DNA of 64,000 nt from positions 186,001 through 250,000 of the forward strand of contig NZ_JAVHTY010000004.1 in NCBI RefSeq assembly GCF_031085165.1, written 5' to 3'. Source of the DNA: Pseudomonas sp. 102515. Lineage in GTDB: Bacteria > Pseudomonadota > Gammaproteobacteria > Pseudomonadales > Pseudomonadaceae. Positions 44,980-52,879 of the stretch are shown here, one piece after another. A model generated the notes under the pieces. That model was not told the origin of the DNA and ran no database searches. It saw nothing but the letters and a program-made list of their open reading frames with translations. Every line of letters begins with the position of its first letter. Position 1 is the first letter of the stretch. The translations under genes were made by a program, and so were the position numbers.

Positions 44980-45726
44980 ATGAGCAGGTTGCAGGATAGG
45001 GTTGCGATTGTAACGGGTGCCTCCAAAGGCATCGGCGCGGGTATTGCCCGGCAATTGGCGGCGGACGGCGCCAAGGTCGTCATCAGCTATGCGTCCAGCA
45101 AGGACGGGGCGGACGCCGTCTTGGCGGACATCGAGACTGCAGGGGGTATGGCCATCGCGCTACGTGCCGACGTCCGCCAGCGGGCCGATATGGAGGCCTT
45201 GGTGAAGGCGGCCCTCGAACACTTCGGTCGCCTGGATATCCTGGTGAACAATTCCGGCGTCTATCAATTCGCCAGGATCGAAGACACCACGGTAGACCTG
45301 TATCGGCTGCAATTCGACATCAATGTGCTCGGGCCCTTGCAGCTCATAGGCGCCGCCAGTCCCTATCTGGGCGCCGGCAGCAGCATCATCAACATCAGCT
45401 CGAATGTCACCAGCGTCCTACCGGCGGAAAGCGCCGTCTACAGCGGCACCAAGGGCGCGCTCGATGCGATCACGGGGGTGCTCGCCCGCGAGCTGGGCCC
45501 TCGTGGTATCCGCGTGAATGCCGTCAATCCCGGCCTCATCGAAACCGAGGGCACCCAGACCGCCGGCGCCCTGGGCGCGGAATTTCAGGCCTGGAACGAG
45601 GCCCGCACCCCACTCGGTCGTATCGGCCAGGTACGGGATATCGCCCCCATCGTCGCCTTTCTGGCGTCCGACGCTGCCGGCTGGGTGACCGGCGAATTCA
45701 TCTTCGGCTCCGGCGGCATGCGCTAG
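44980..45726 (+). CDS. SDR-family oxidoreductase
   Basis: A 248-residue classical SDR. It has the GASKGIGAGIARQLAADGAKV cofactor loop (about 13-33), NNSGVYQFA (about 89-97), the catalytic Ser in INISSNVTSVLPAES and Tyr/Lys in YSGTKGALDAITGVLARELGPRGIRVNAVNPGLIET (about 151-186). The end SDAAGWVTGEFIFGSGGMR resembles 3-oxoacyl-ACP reductase-like SDRs. The substrate is unknown. It is the first of three same-strand genes (SDR, MFS, SDR) facing a LysR regulator. Confidence 0.88.
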   Translation: MSRLQDRVAIVTGASKGIGAGIARQLAADGAKVVISYASSKDGADAVLADIETAGGMAIALRADVRQRADMEALVKAALEHFGRLDILVNNSGVYQFARIEDTTVDLYRLQFDINVLGPLQLIGAASPYLGAGSSIINISSNVTSVLPAESAVYSGTKGALDAITGVLARELGPRGIRVNAVNPGLIETEGTQTAGALGAEFQAWNEARTPLGRIGQVRDIAPIVAFLASDAAGWVTGEFIFGSGGMR

Positions 45727-45914
45727 ACCAGGCGGTTGCCTTCGCCGCGCCTACAGCGGTCGGCAAGCCACGCGCCGCTCGCTGTCGCTATGACCGCCCG
45801 CGGGCACGCTCCTGCCGGCTGTTGTCTCGCTTTTCGAGAAATCGCTGCATCCACCTGCCGCGGGCCGGCAACGCCTGCGCGGATCAGGATGCAGCCCGAT
45901 TAAAGGTAAAGTCC

Positions 45915-47339
45915 ATGAACTCATCCCTTCCCATGGCCCAGCCCGACAGCCGTCGCTGGTTCGCGCTGGGCGTGCTGCTGGTCGGTACGCTACTGCCACC
46001 GCTCGACTTCTTCATCGTCAATGTGGCGCTGCCGGTGATCCGTCGTGACTTCGCTACCTCCTCGGATCTGGCCCAGCTGGTGGTGTCTGTCTATGCGACG
46101 GCTTATGCGGTCACCCTGATCCTGGGCGGTCGTCTGGGTGACATGTTCGGCCGCAAGCGCGTCTATCTGGGCGGCATGCTGGGCTTCGGTATCGCCTCCG
46201 CGCTATGCGGGGTCGCGCCAACGCCAGCCATGCTGATTGCCGGGCGGCTGCTGCAGGGCGTAGCGGCTGCCATCATGGCGCCACAGTCCATGGCCCTGAT
46301 CCACGCGACCTTTCCCGCGGAAGAGAAGAATCGGGCGCTCGGCCTGTACGGCGCGACCTTCGGACTCGCCGCTGTGCTGGGCCAGGTCTTGAGTGGGGTG
46401 CTGATAGAGGCCAATCCCTTCGGATTGGGCTGGCGCAGCATCTTCCTCATCAATCTTCCGGTCGTTCTCTGCGCCCTGCCGGCCGCGCTGGTCGTGCTGC
46501 GCGAGAGCCGGGCCACGCAACCGGGCCGGCTGGACGTCATCGGTGCCGGCCTGCTCGCGGCTGGGCTGTTGGCGCTGGTCGTACCCCTGGTCGAGGGACC
46601 ACGACTGCATTGGCCCTGGTGGTCGCTGCCCCTGCTCATCGTCAGTGGCGGGTTGCTGATCACCTTCTGGCGCTACGAACAACGCAAGGAAGCGGCCGGC
46701 GAGACGCCCCTGGTTCTGCCTTCCTTGCTCACCGCCTCCCGGCTCAGACGCAGCCTCCTGGCGACCTTTCTGTTCTATGCCCTGGCGCCTTTCTTTCTCG
46801 TCTTCGCCGTCTACCAGCAGGCCGGTCTGGGTCACGGAGCCCTGGCGGCGGGGTGGGCGATCCTGCCCCTGGGGATCGGATTCCTCTGCGGGCCCCTGTG
46901 CAGTCCGCATCTTGCCCAACGGTTGGGCGCACGCACCGCCGCCTTTGGCATGGCCCTGGAGGTCATGGGCCTGTTGTTGGCGGCCGCGCTGGCGGGCTGG
47001 CCCACCTGGCTGCCGGTGCCGCTGCTGTTGATCGGCCTGGGGCAGGGCATAGCGCTTCCGGCCCTGGTGAGAGTGAACGCGGATCAGGTGGCACCGAGCC
47101 TGGCCGGACTCGCCGCCGGCTTGATGAATGCCACCTTGCAGATCAGCGCCGCCCTGGGGGTAGCGCTCATCGGTGGCCTGTTTTTCGCCCTCGCCCCCGA
47201 TGGCGCTGGCGGGAGAGAGGTGCAGGTCGCCTTTTCCGTTGCCGCCCTGACGATGGGCGGTGCCTTGGCGCTAGCGGCCGTTTTGAGCTGGCCTAGCGCC
47301 CCGACGACCGCCTCGTGCGAGGCCTGTAACGCAGAGTGA
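45915..47339 (+). CDS. DHA2-type MFS drug exporter (14-span)
   Basis: A 474-residue EmrB/QacA-type exporter with about fourteen hydrophobic spans. It carries LDFFIVNVALPVIRRDF (about 28-44), the DHA2 motif in the first span, GGRLGDMFGRKRVYLGG (about 73-89, motif A) and GATFGLAAVLGQVLSGVLIE (motif C region, about 146-165). AAGG before ATG 45915 decides the start; the ORF is open further upstream without homology. It lies 188 bases after one SDR gene and 31 bases before another, so it is probably co-transcribed with the second. The substrate is unknown. Confidence 0.88.
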   Translation: MNSSLPMAQPDSRRWFALGVLLVGTLLPPLDFFIVNVALPVIRRDFATSSDLAQLVVSVYATAYAVTLILGGRLGDMFGRKRVYLGGMLGFGIASALCGVAPTPAMLIAGRLLQGVAAAIMAPQSMALIHATFPAEEKNRALGLYGATFGLAAVLGQVLSGVLIEANPFGLGWRSIFLINLPVVLCALPAALVVLRESRATQPGRLDVIGAGLLAAGLLALVVPLVEGPRLHWPWWSLPLLIVSGGLLITFWRYEQRKEAAGETPLVLPSLLTASRLRRSLLATFLFYALAPFFLVFAVYQQAGLGHGALAAGWAILPLGIGFLCGPLCSPHLAQRLGARTAAFGMALEVMGLLLAAALAGWPTWLPVPLLLIGLGQGIALPALVRVNADQVAPSLAGLAAGLMNATLQISAALGVALIGGLFFALAPDGAGGREVQVAFSVAALTMGGALALAAVLSWPSAPTTASCEACNAE

Positions 47340-47370
47340 ACAGCGCTTTTCAAGGCGCGAGGAGAACAGC

Positions 47371-48201
47371 ATGAGAAAGACCTGGCTCATTACCGGCTGC
47401 TCGAGCGGTCTTGGCAGCCATATCGCCGCAACGGCCGCTGCGCGTGGCGACAGCATCGTGGCAACGGCTCGCGATCCCGCCGTACTGCGACCCTTGGCTC
47501 GGCAATTCCCGGAGAACCTGAGGGCCGTGCAGCTGGATGTCACCGACCCCGCCTCGGTGGCTGCCGCGATTGCCTTTGCAGAGCGGGAGTTCGGTGGTCT
47601 CGATGTCCTGGTGAACAACGCCGGGATAGGCTTCATTGGCGCCGTGGAGGAGGCAGAGCCCAGCGAATACCGGCCGGTGTTCGAGGTGAATGTATTCGGT
47701 CTGATCGAAACGACCCGCCTGGCATTGCCTGTCCTGCGTCGGCGCCGCGGCGGCCGTATCGTCAACCTGTCATCCGGGGCAGGGCTCTCGGGAGGACCGG
47801 GTTCCGGCTACTACAGCGCGAGCAAGTTCGCGGTCGAGGGATTTTCCGAGTCGCTGGCCAGGGAAGTGGAACCCCTCGGAATCCGCGTGACCATCGTCGA
47901 GCCCGGGCCGTTTCGCACCGATTTTCTCGGGCGCTCCATCGCCATGGCGAACCAGGTGATCCCGGCCTATGCCGACACGGCGGGGCGACGGCGTGCCTAC
48001 CGGGACAGCAACGACGGCAAACAGGCGGGAGATCCGCGAAAGGCTGCCGCGGTGATAGTGCAGGCCGTCATGGCGACCGAGCCGCCCTTGCATCTGCCGC
48101 TTGGACCGGTCGCCTACGACATCGCGGAACGCAAGTCGCAGGCGCTGCGCGCTGATATGGCGGCCTGGCGCGACATCGCCCTGCAGACCGACTTCGACTG
48201 A
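47371..48201 (+). CDS. SDR-family oxidoreductase
   Basis: A 276-residue SDR: WLITGCSSGLGSHIAATAAARGDSIVATARDP (about 4-35), NNAGIGFIGAVEE (about 83-95), NLSSGAGLSGGPGSGYYSASKFAVEGFSESLAREVEPLGIRVTIVEPGPFRTDF (about 131-184, with Ser, Tyr and Lys of the catalytic set). This is the branch often named oxidoreductase/short-chain dehydrogenase, commonly next to LysR regulators. A GAGGAG precedes the ATG. It probably closes the transcript begun at 44980. Confidence 0.88.
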   Translation: MRKTWLITGCSSGLGSHIAATAAARGDSIVATARDPAVLRPLARQFPENLRAVQLDVTDPASVAAAIAFAEREFGGLDVLVNNAGIGFIGAVEEAEPSEYRPVFEVNVFGLIETTRLALPVLRRRRGGRIVNLSSGAGLSGGPGSGYYSASKFAVEGFSESLAREVEPLGIRVTIVEPGPFRTDFLGRSIAMANQVIPAYADTAGRRRAYRDSNDGKQAGDPRKAAAVIVQAVMATEPPLHLPLGPVAYDIAERKSQALRADMAAWRDIALQTDFD

Positions 48202-48350
48202 TCGATCCAGGCGGGGGCTGCGGTGCCCGTGGCCCCTAACGTTCCACCCACCTCGCGGATCATCTCGATCCCTATGCCCGACCCGCTTGAGCGGCACCCT
48301 CGTCGCCGTGGGGTGCCAGGGCCTTTCGCCTGGTGAGTGGATTATTTTCT

Positions 48351-48368
48351 CGGCAAGCATCCTTGCCG
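48351..48368. terminator. Hairpin CGGCAAG-CATC-CTTGCCG
   Basis: Perfect 7-base arms with a tetraloop, 150 bases after the SDR stop and 31 bases before the DUF308-like gene. It could end the SDR-MFS-SDR message or lie in the 5' leader of the next gene. Confidence 0.4.
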
Positions 48369-48398
48369 TTCCATGGATGAACATCGTTGGAGTGCTCC

Positions 48399-48974
48399 AT
48401 GAGTCATACCTTCCGGGATTCGACTGCCAGCCACTGGCTGCAACGCTACTATTTCATCAGGGCCGCGGTTTCGCTGCTGTGGATCGCGCTGGCCCTCGCC
48501 ATCGGCCACGAGCAGGGTTGGGCGGGGCCGCTATTGCTCGTGCTCTACCCGGCGTGGGATGCCCTGGCGAACGTTCTGGATGCCCGCCAGAGCGGCGGGC
48601 TGCGGCACAACGCTGGGCAGCGGCTCAACGCCGTCGTCAGTCTGGGCGTCGCGGTGGCGATAGGGCTGGCACTGACGTTCGGCCTAGGCGCCGCGATCGG
48701 GGTGTTCGGGGTCTGGGCCATGGCCGCTGGGCTTTTCCAGCTGGTCGTGGCGGTACGGCGCTGGCGGACATCCGCTGGCCAGTGGGCGATGACCTTGAGT
48801 GGCGCCCAGTCCGCCCTGGCGGGTGGCTTCTTCGTGAAGCAGGCGACTGAAGGAGTCCCGCTGGAGGTTTCCAGCGTGACGCCTTATGTGGCTTTCGGTG
48901 CCTGCTACTTCGTGGTCTCGGCGACTTGGCTCGCGGTAGCGAGATGGCGGAGCGCGGTCGGCAAGCAAGCCTGA
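48399..48974 (+). CDS. HdeD/DUF308-like membrane protein
   Basis: A 191-residue membrane protein with about six hydrophobic segments: YYFIRAAVSLLWIALALAI, GPLLLVLYPAWDALANVL, LNAVVSLGVAVAIGLALTFGLGAAIGVFGVWAMAAGLFQLVVAV and VAFGACYFVVSATWLAVAR. The repeated design with W-A-G-F-Q turns resembles HdeD/DUF308 proteins. GGAG at 48388-48391 supports ATG 48399. It is followed by a strong terminator shared with the convergent Hsp70 gene. Function unknown. Confidence 0.75.
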   Translation: MSHTFRDSTASHWLQRYYFIRAAVSLLWIALALAIGHEQGWAGPLLLVLYPAWDALANVLDARQSGGLRHNAGQRLNAVVSLGVAVAIGLALTFGLGAAIGVFGVWAMAAGLFQLVVAVRRWRTSAGQWAMTLSGAQSALAGGFFVKQATEGVPLEVSSVTPYVAFGACYFVVSATWLAVARWRSAVGKQA

Positions 48975-48977
48975 GGT

Positions 48978-49005
48978 GGAGCGACGCCCCTGTGGGCGCC
49001 GCTCC
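48978..49005. terminator. Bidirectional terminator hairpin
   Basis: GGAGCGACGCCC pairs with GGGCGCCGCTCC (11 of 12 positions) around CTGT, 3 bases after one stop codon and 18 bases from the convergent Hsp70 stop at 49023. Confidence 0.6.
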
Positions 49006-49022
49006 AGGCGGTGGCGAAGGAC

Positions 49023-50288
49023 TCAGCCGTAGCGCTTGAACGCCTCGATGGCCAGGCCGTTGCCGATGTTGCCGAAGCGGTCGCCGTCCACCAGGCGGGC
49101 GCCGGGGAAGCGCCTGGCCAGGGCCTGGCGCAGCGCCGGAATGCCGCTGGAGCCGCCGGTGAAGAACAGGCTGTCGACCCGCGCCGGATCGAGGTCGGCG
49201 CGTGCCAGCAGGTCGTCCACGCCGCGGCTCAGGCGTTCCAGTTGCAGGGCGATGGCGGCGTCGAACAGCGGTCGCTCCAGATCCGCGGCCAGGCCGGTCT
49301 CGATGCGATCCAGGCGCAGGGTGCGGCGCCAGTCGTCGGTCAGGGCGATCTTGGCGTCTTCCACCTGGATCGCCAGCCAGTGGCCTGCGCGCTGTTCGAT
49401 GAGCCTGAACAGCCGATCCAGGCAGCGGGTGTCCTGGGCGTCGTATCTCATGTCGCGCAGGGCCAGCACGCTCTTCTTGGCGTAGACGGCGTTGATGGTG
49501 TGCCAGGTCGCCAGGTTGATGTAATGGCTGGTGGGCATGGTGGCGCCGCTCTTCATGGCGCTGCCGTAGCCCAGCAGCGGCATGACCCCTTCCAGACTCA
49601 GCTGGCGGTCGAAGTCGGTACCGCCGATGTGTACGCCGCCGGTGGCGAGGATGTCGCCGGCGCGATCGGCCAGGGCACGGCGCTCCGGCGCCAGGCGCAC
49701 CAGGGAGAAGTCCGAGGTACCACCGCCGATGTCGACGATCAGCACCAGTTCTTCGCGTTCGATACTGCGCTCGTAGTCGAAGGCGGCGGCGAGCGGCTCG
49801 AACTGGAAGGAGATGTCGCTGAAGCCCACCTGGCGCGCCACGGCGGCCAGGGTGTCCTCGGCTTCCTGGTCGGCGACCGGGTCGTCATCGACGAAATGCA
49901 CCGGACGGCCCAGCACCACGGCGTCGAAGGGGCGATCGGCCTGTTGTTCGGCGCGCTGCTTGAGGGTGCCGAGGAACAGGCCGAGCACCTCGGTGAAGGG
50001 CAGGGCGCTGCCGAGGATGCTGGTCTCGCCCTTGAGCAGGTTGGAACCGAGCAGGCTCTTGAGCGAGCGCAGCAGACGCCCCTCGTAGCCTTCCAGGTAT
50101 TCGTGCAGCGCCTGGCGGCCATAGGCCGGGCGGCGCTCTTCGGCGTTGAAGAAGATCACCGAGGGCAGGGTGGCCTTGCCTTCTTCGAGGGGCAGCAGGA
50201 CCTCGCCCGAGGGCCGCAGCCAGCCGGCGGTGGAGTTGGAGGTACCGAAGTCGAGGCCCAGGGCGCGGGCGGGTAGAGCAGCAGACAT
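49023..50288 (-). CDS. Hsp70-family protein, YegD-like chaperone
   Basis: A 421-residue Hsp70-type ATPase without the usual C-terminal substrate-binding domain. Phosphate loops are visible: LGLDFGTSNSTAGWL (about 10-24), VLIVDIGGGTSDFSLVRL (about 180-197) and LFFTGGSSGIPALRQAL (about 380-396). FQFEPLAAAFDYE (about 160-172) is the connecting motif of actin-like ATPases. Length and order match E. coli YegD (about 450 aa). ATG 50288 is preferred over the longer frame. It is followed downstream by a shared terminator and preceded by the DCC1-like gene on the same strand. Substrate unknown. Confidence 0.9.
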   Translation of the reverse strand: MSAALPARALGLDFGTSNSTAGWLRPSGEVLLPLEEGKATLPSVIFFNAEERRPAYGRQALHEYLEGYEGRLLRSLKSLLGSNLLKGETSILGSALPFTEVLGLFLGTLKQRAEQQADRPFDAVVLGRPVHFVDDDPVADQEAEDTLAAVARQVGFSDISFQFEPLAAAFDYERSIEREELVLIVDIGGGTSDFSLVRLAPERRALADRAGDILATGGVHIGGTDFDRQLSLEGVMPLLGYGSAMKSGATMPTSHYINLATWHTINAVYAKKSVLALRDMRYDAQDTRCLDRLFRLIEQRAGHWLAIQVEDAKIALTDDWRRTLRLDRIETGLAADLERPLFDAAIALQLERLSRGVDDLLARADLDPARVDSLFFTGGSSGIPALRQALARRFPGARLVDGDRFGNIGNGLAIEAFKRYG

Positions 50289-50417
50289 GTCAGGATCCGT
50301 AACGCGAGCAGCCGCGCAGTTTAGCCGAGACGAGCCTGCAGGCGAACCCTGGCCGGATGCCAGCAGGCTTGGCCCGCGTTTCTCCGGGACCATGGCGGGT
50401 GCGGGCGAGCGGTGGCG

Positions 50418-50864
50418 TCAGCCCTTGCGCGAGCGGTCGCGCGGCTCTTCCAGCGCGCAGACATCATCCTGGCAGCGCCGACTGCCCTCCGGGTGGGGCA
50501 GCCAGGTCAGGCCCGGGCGCAGCTTGAGGAACAGGCGATAGCCCAGTTCCAGCAGGGGTCGCAATGGCCGCCAGGCCAGCGGCCGGGCCCAGTGGCCGAG
50601 GCCGGCGGTGCGCCAGCTCCAGTAGGTGGCGTCCAGGCCCTTGAACCAGCGGCCATCGGCATCCCGGGCGTGCAGCAGGTCGAGCATGGCCTGGCGCGGC
50701 GGGGCATCGGCCGGCGCCTGCGTGGGATAGTCCGGTGCGGCCAGGTTTACCAGCTGCAGCCGGCTGGGGTCGGCATGGCGGCGCAGCCAGGCGATCTCGC
50801 GGGCGCACAGCGGACAGGCGCCGTCGTGAAAGAGGGTCAGGGGCAGGCGAGGTACGTGCATCAT
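50418..50864 (-). CDS. DCC1-like thiol-disulphide oxidoreductase (DUF393)
   Basis: A 148-residue DUF393 protein. LTLFHDGACPLCAREIAWLRRHADP (about 9-33) contains the DxxCPxC redox motif that names the DCC family, followed by the thioredoxin-like LQLVNLAAPDYP and GRWFKGLDATYWSWRTAGLGHWARPLAWRPLRPLLELGYRLF (about 71-112). There are further Cys in RRCQDDVCALEE. The partner is unknown. An ATG pair at the start leaves one residue ambiguity. It is divergent from an SDR gene, with a long hairpin between. Confidence 0.85.
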   Translation of the reverse strand: MMHVPRLPLTLFHDGACPLCAREIAWLRRHADPSRLQLVNLAAPDYPTQAPADAPPRQAMLDLLHARDADGRWFKGLDATYWSWRTAGLGHWARPLAWRPLRPLLELGYRLFLKLRPGLTWLPHPEGSRRCQDDVCALEEPRDRSRKG

Positions 50865-50908
50865 GGACTTCCCAGGGGGCTTGCCTATCTGGACCGGTAG
50901 GCGGGGCT

Positions 50909-50945
50909 GCCGTTGCGCTTTCCGCCGAACGGTAAGCGCAACGGC
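50909..50945. promoter_or_regulatory. Long perfect inverted repeat in a divergent promoter region
   Basis: GCCGTTGCGCTT (50909-50920) pairs perfectly with AAGCGCAACGGC (50934-50945) across a 13-base loop. It lies between two divergent genes (starts at 50864 and 51015), where a terminator is not expected; it might be an operator, a repeat or a leader hairpin. Confidence 0.45.
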
Positions 50946-51014
50946 GCCTCGTGGCGAGTCGGAATCAGAGGCGCCGGATCACGGCATGGTAAGCAATCTG
51001 AAAGCGAGGTCGGT

Positions 51015-51812
51015 ATGGATCTGGGAATCAAGGGGCGCGTCGCCCTCATCACGGGTGCCAGCGGTGGCATGGGTCTGGCCACGGCGAAACTGCTGGCCGA
51101 GGAGGGCGTCAAGCTGGTGCTTTCCGACCTGGAGCAGGGCAAGCTGGAAGAGGCGGCCAAGGGCCTGCCGGGCGATACGCTGCTGATCGCCGCCGACATG
51201 ACCGACCAGGCCGCGGTGGACCGACTGGTGGAGCAGGGCGAGGCCCGCTTCGGCCAGATCGACATCGTGGTGCACACCGCCGGTGTCACCGGCGCCAAGG
51301 GCGATCCCCTGGAACTGGCCGATGCCGATTACGAGGAAGCCTGGGCCACCGACTTCTTTTCCGCCGTGCGCGTCGGCCGCGCCGCCATCCCACGCATGCG
51401 CAAGCGCGGCTGGGGTCGCTTCGTCTGCATCACCTCGGAAAACGCCGTCCAGCCCTATTGGGAAGAGGCCGTCTACAACGTGGCCAAGGCCGCTCTCGCC
51501 GCCTTCATCAAGAACCTGTCGTACAAGGAAGCGGCCCACGGCGTACTGTGCAATACCGTGTCGCCGGCCTTCATCGAGACCGGCATGACCGACGGCATGA
51601 TGGAAAAGCGCGCCAAGGAAAAGGGTGTCTCCTTCGAAGAAGCCATCGCAAGCTTCCTCGACGAAGAGCGGCCCGGCATCGTGCAGCAGCGCCGCGGCAA
51701 GGTGGAAGAGGTGGCCGCGGCCATCGCCCTGCTGGTGTCCGAGCGCGCCTCCTTCATCAACGGCAGCAACCTGCGCGTGGATGGCGGCTCGGTCCAGGCG
51801 GTGCAGAACTAA
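51015..51812 (+). CDS. SDR-family oxidoreductase
   Basis: A 265-residue SDR with GASGGMGLATAKLLAEEGVKL (about 14-34), an altered central motif VHTAGVTGAKGD (about 86-97) in place of NNAG, SENAVQPYWEEAVYNVAKAALAAFIKNLSYKEAAHGVLCNTVSPAFIETGM (about 139-190, Ser, Tyr and Lys present) and a family-like end FINGSNLRVDGGSVQAVQN. GAGG precedes ATG 51015. Its TAA stop (51810-51812) lies within the left terminal repeat of the second MITE-like element. The substrate is unknown. Confidence 0.88.
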   Translation: MDLGIKGRVALITGASGGMGLATAKLLAEEGVKLVLSDLEQGKLEEAAKGLPGDTLLIAADMTDQAAVDRLVEQGEARFGQIDIVVHTAGVTGAKGDPLELADADYEEAWATDFFSAVRVGRAAIPRMRKRGWGRFVCITSENAVQPYWEEAVYNVAKAALAAFIKNLSYKEAAHGVLCNTVSPAFIETGMTDGMMEKRAKEKGVSFEEAIASFLDEERPGIVQQRRGKVEEVAAAIALLVSERASFINGSNLRVDGGSVQAVQN

Positions 51813-52016
51813 GAATCCATTCGCGGTCTGCTGCGCGTCGGCCAAACTGCGTTGAAAGGGGCCTGGGTCGCCAGCCCGGCCTGGGCAGCCCCGTCGCAAT
51901 GCTCATTTACCGGTTGTAAACTCGAGCGCGAGTCCGATCTGCTTCCTCAGCCCTTTTCGCGGGGCCGCCTAGGCCTTGTTTGTCTCTAGCTCGCGAGACC
52001 GTGAACAGATTCTAAG
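51809..52016. mobile_element. MITE-like repeat element, copy 2
   Basis: About 208 bases ending in CTAAGAATC on the left and GATTCTAAG on the right, inverted repeats of each other except one position. Its reverse complement shares GGTAAATGAGCATT, AGACAAAC and CAACGCAGTTTGGCCGACGC with copy 1 at 35988-36166. Both ends sit on stop codons of the flanking convergent genes: TAA of the SDR gene on the left and TAG of the DUF502 gene on the right. No protein is encoded inside. Confidence 0.75.
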
Positions 52017-52746
52017 ACGGGCGGGGCGGCTCCTCGGCCGTCCCGTTTTCCTGCTGGCGGCGCACGGCTTCTTCCAGGGGAATGAATTCCACCTGGCGAT
52101 CCTTGACCACCGGCGGCAGGGTGATGCCCATGGAGACATAGATGCTGGTGAACATGTCGATGCCCATGTCCGCCGGTTTCACCCAGTCCACCGGCACATA
52201 GAGCAGCCCGCCACCCACGGGTACCGGCGCCGAAGGCACCAGCACGGCGTGATAGTGGCGACCCTCGATATCGATCACCGCCGGATTGGGCAGCAGTGCC
52301 AGCACCGCCACGCCCTGACCACCGAAGAAGCACCACACCGGACTCATGGCGCGGATGTCCGCCCCGCCTTCCTTGCGATCGAGCAACTCGACGAAGCGCT
52401 CGGCCAGGCCATAGAGCTTGCCCACCACCGGAATGCGGCGGAAGGTCACGTCGGCGAACCAGCCCAGCGGACGGCGCAGGCCCAGCTTGACCGCCAGGCC
52501 CAGCGGATAGAGCAGCACCAAGAGCAGCAGGGTGCCGAGGCCATAGGCCGCCAGGGAATTGCCGACGAAGGGATGACCGACCGCCACGAACAGTCCACCA
52601 AGCGTGGTGTTGGGTCCGATCAGGCCATTGAGGAAACTGACGATCCAGCCGATCAGCGCCAGGGTCAGCACCAGGGGCAGGAGCAGCAGCAGACCGGCCA
52701 GCCAGGTGGAGACGATGCTTTCGATACCGCGGCGAACGAAGGGCAT
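52012..52746 (-). CDS. DUF502 family membrane protein
   Basis: A 244-residue inner-membrane protein of the DUF502 family. Two spans are clear: VSTWLAGLLLLLPLVLTLALIGWIVSFLNGLIG (about 13-45) and FVGNSLAAYGLGTLLLLVLLYPLGLAVKLGL (about 59-89). The C-terminal soluble part contains GFADVTFRRIPVVGKLYGLAERFVELL-type text (FADVTFRRIPVVGKLYGLAERF, about 97-118) and the family signature VPSAPVPVGGGLLYVPVDWVKPADMGIDMFTSIYVSMG (about 176-213). The stop TAG falls in the right terminal repeat of the MITE-like element. Function unknown. Confidence 0.85.
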   Translation of the reverse strand: MPFVRRGIESIVSTWLAGLLLLLPLVLTLALIGWIVSFLNGLIGPNTTLGGLFVAVGHPFVGNSLAAYGLGTLLLLVLLYPLGLAVKLGLRRPLGWFADVTFRRIPVVGKLYGLAERFVELLDRKEGGADIRAMSPVWCFFGGQGVAVLALLPNPAVIDIEGRHYHAVLVPSAPVPVGGGLLYVPVDWVKPADMGIDMFTSIYVSMGITLPPVVKDRQVEFIPLEEAVRRQQENGTAEEPPRPS

Positions 52747-52846
52747 GCAGGGACTCGATGGCTAAAGCGCCAGTCTACGCGAGCCGGGCGATCAGCGCCC
52801 GCCAAGCGCCGGTCGGCGGGCACTTGATGGCGGCAGCGCAGGTCTT

Positions 52847-52859
52847 GAAGACAGTCTTC
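52847..52859. promoter_or_regulatory. Perfect palindrome GAAGAC-A-GTCTTC upstream of aroD
   Basis: A 13-base perfect palindrome 20 bases before the dehydroquinate dehydratase start codon, in the 133-base divergent region shared with the DUF502 gene. A candidate operator. Confidence 0.45.
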
Positions 52860-52879
52860 TTTCGTTCTGGAGTACCGTC

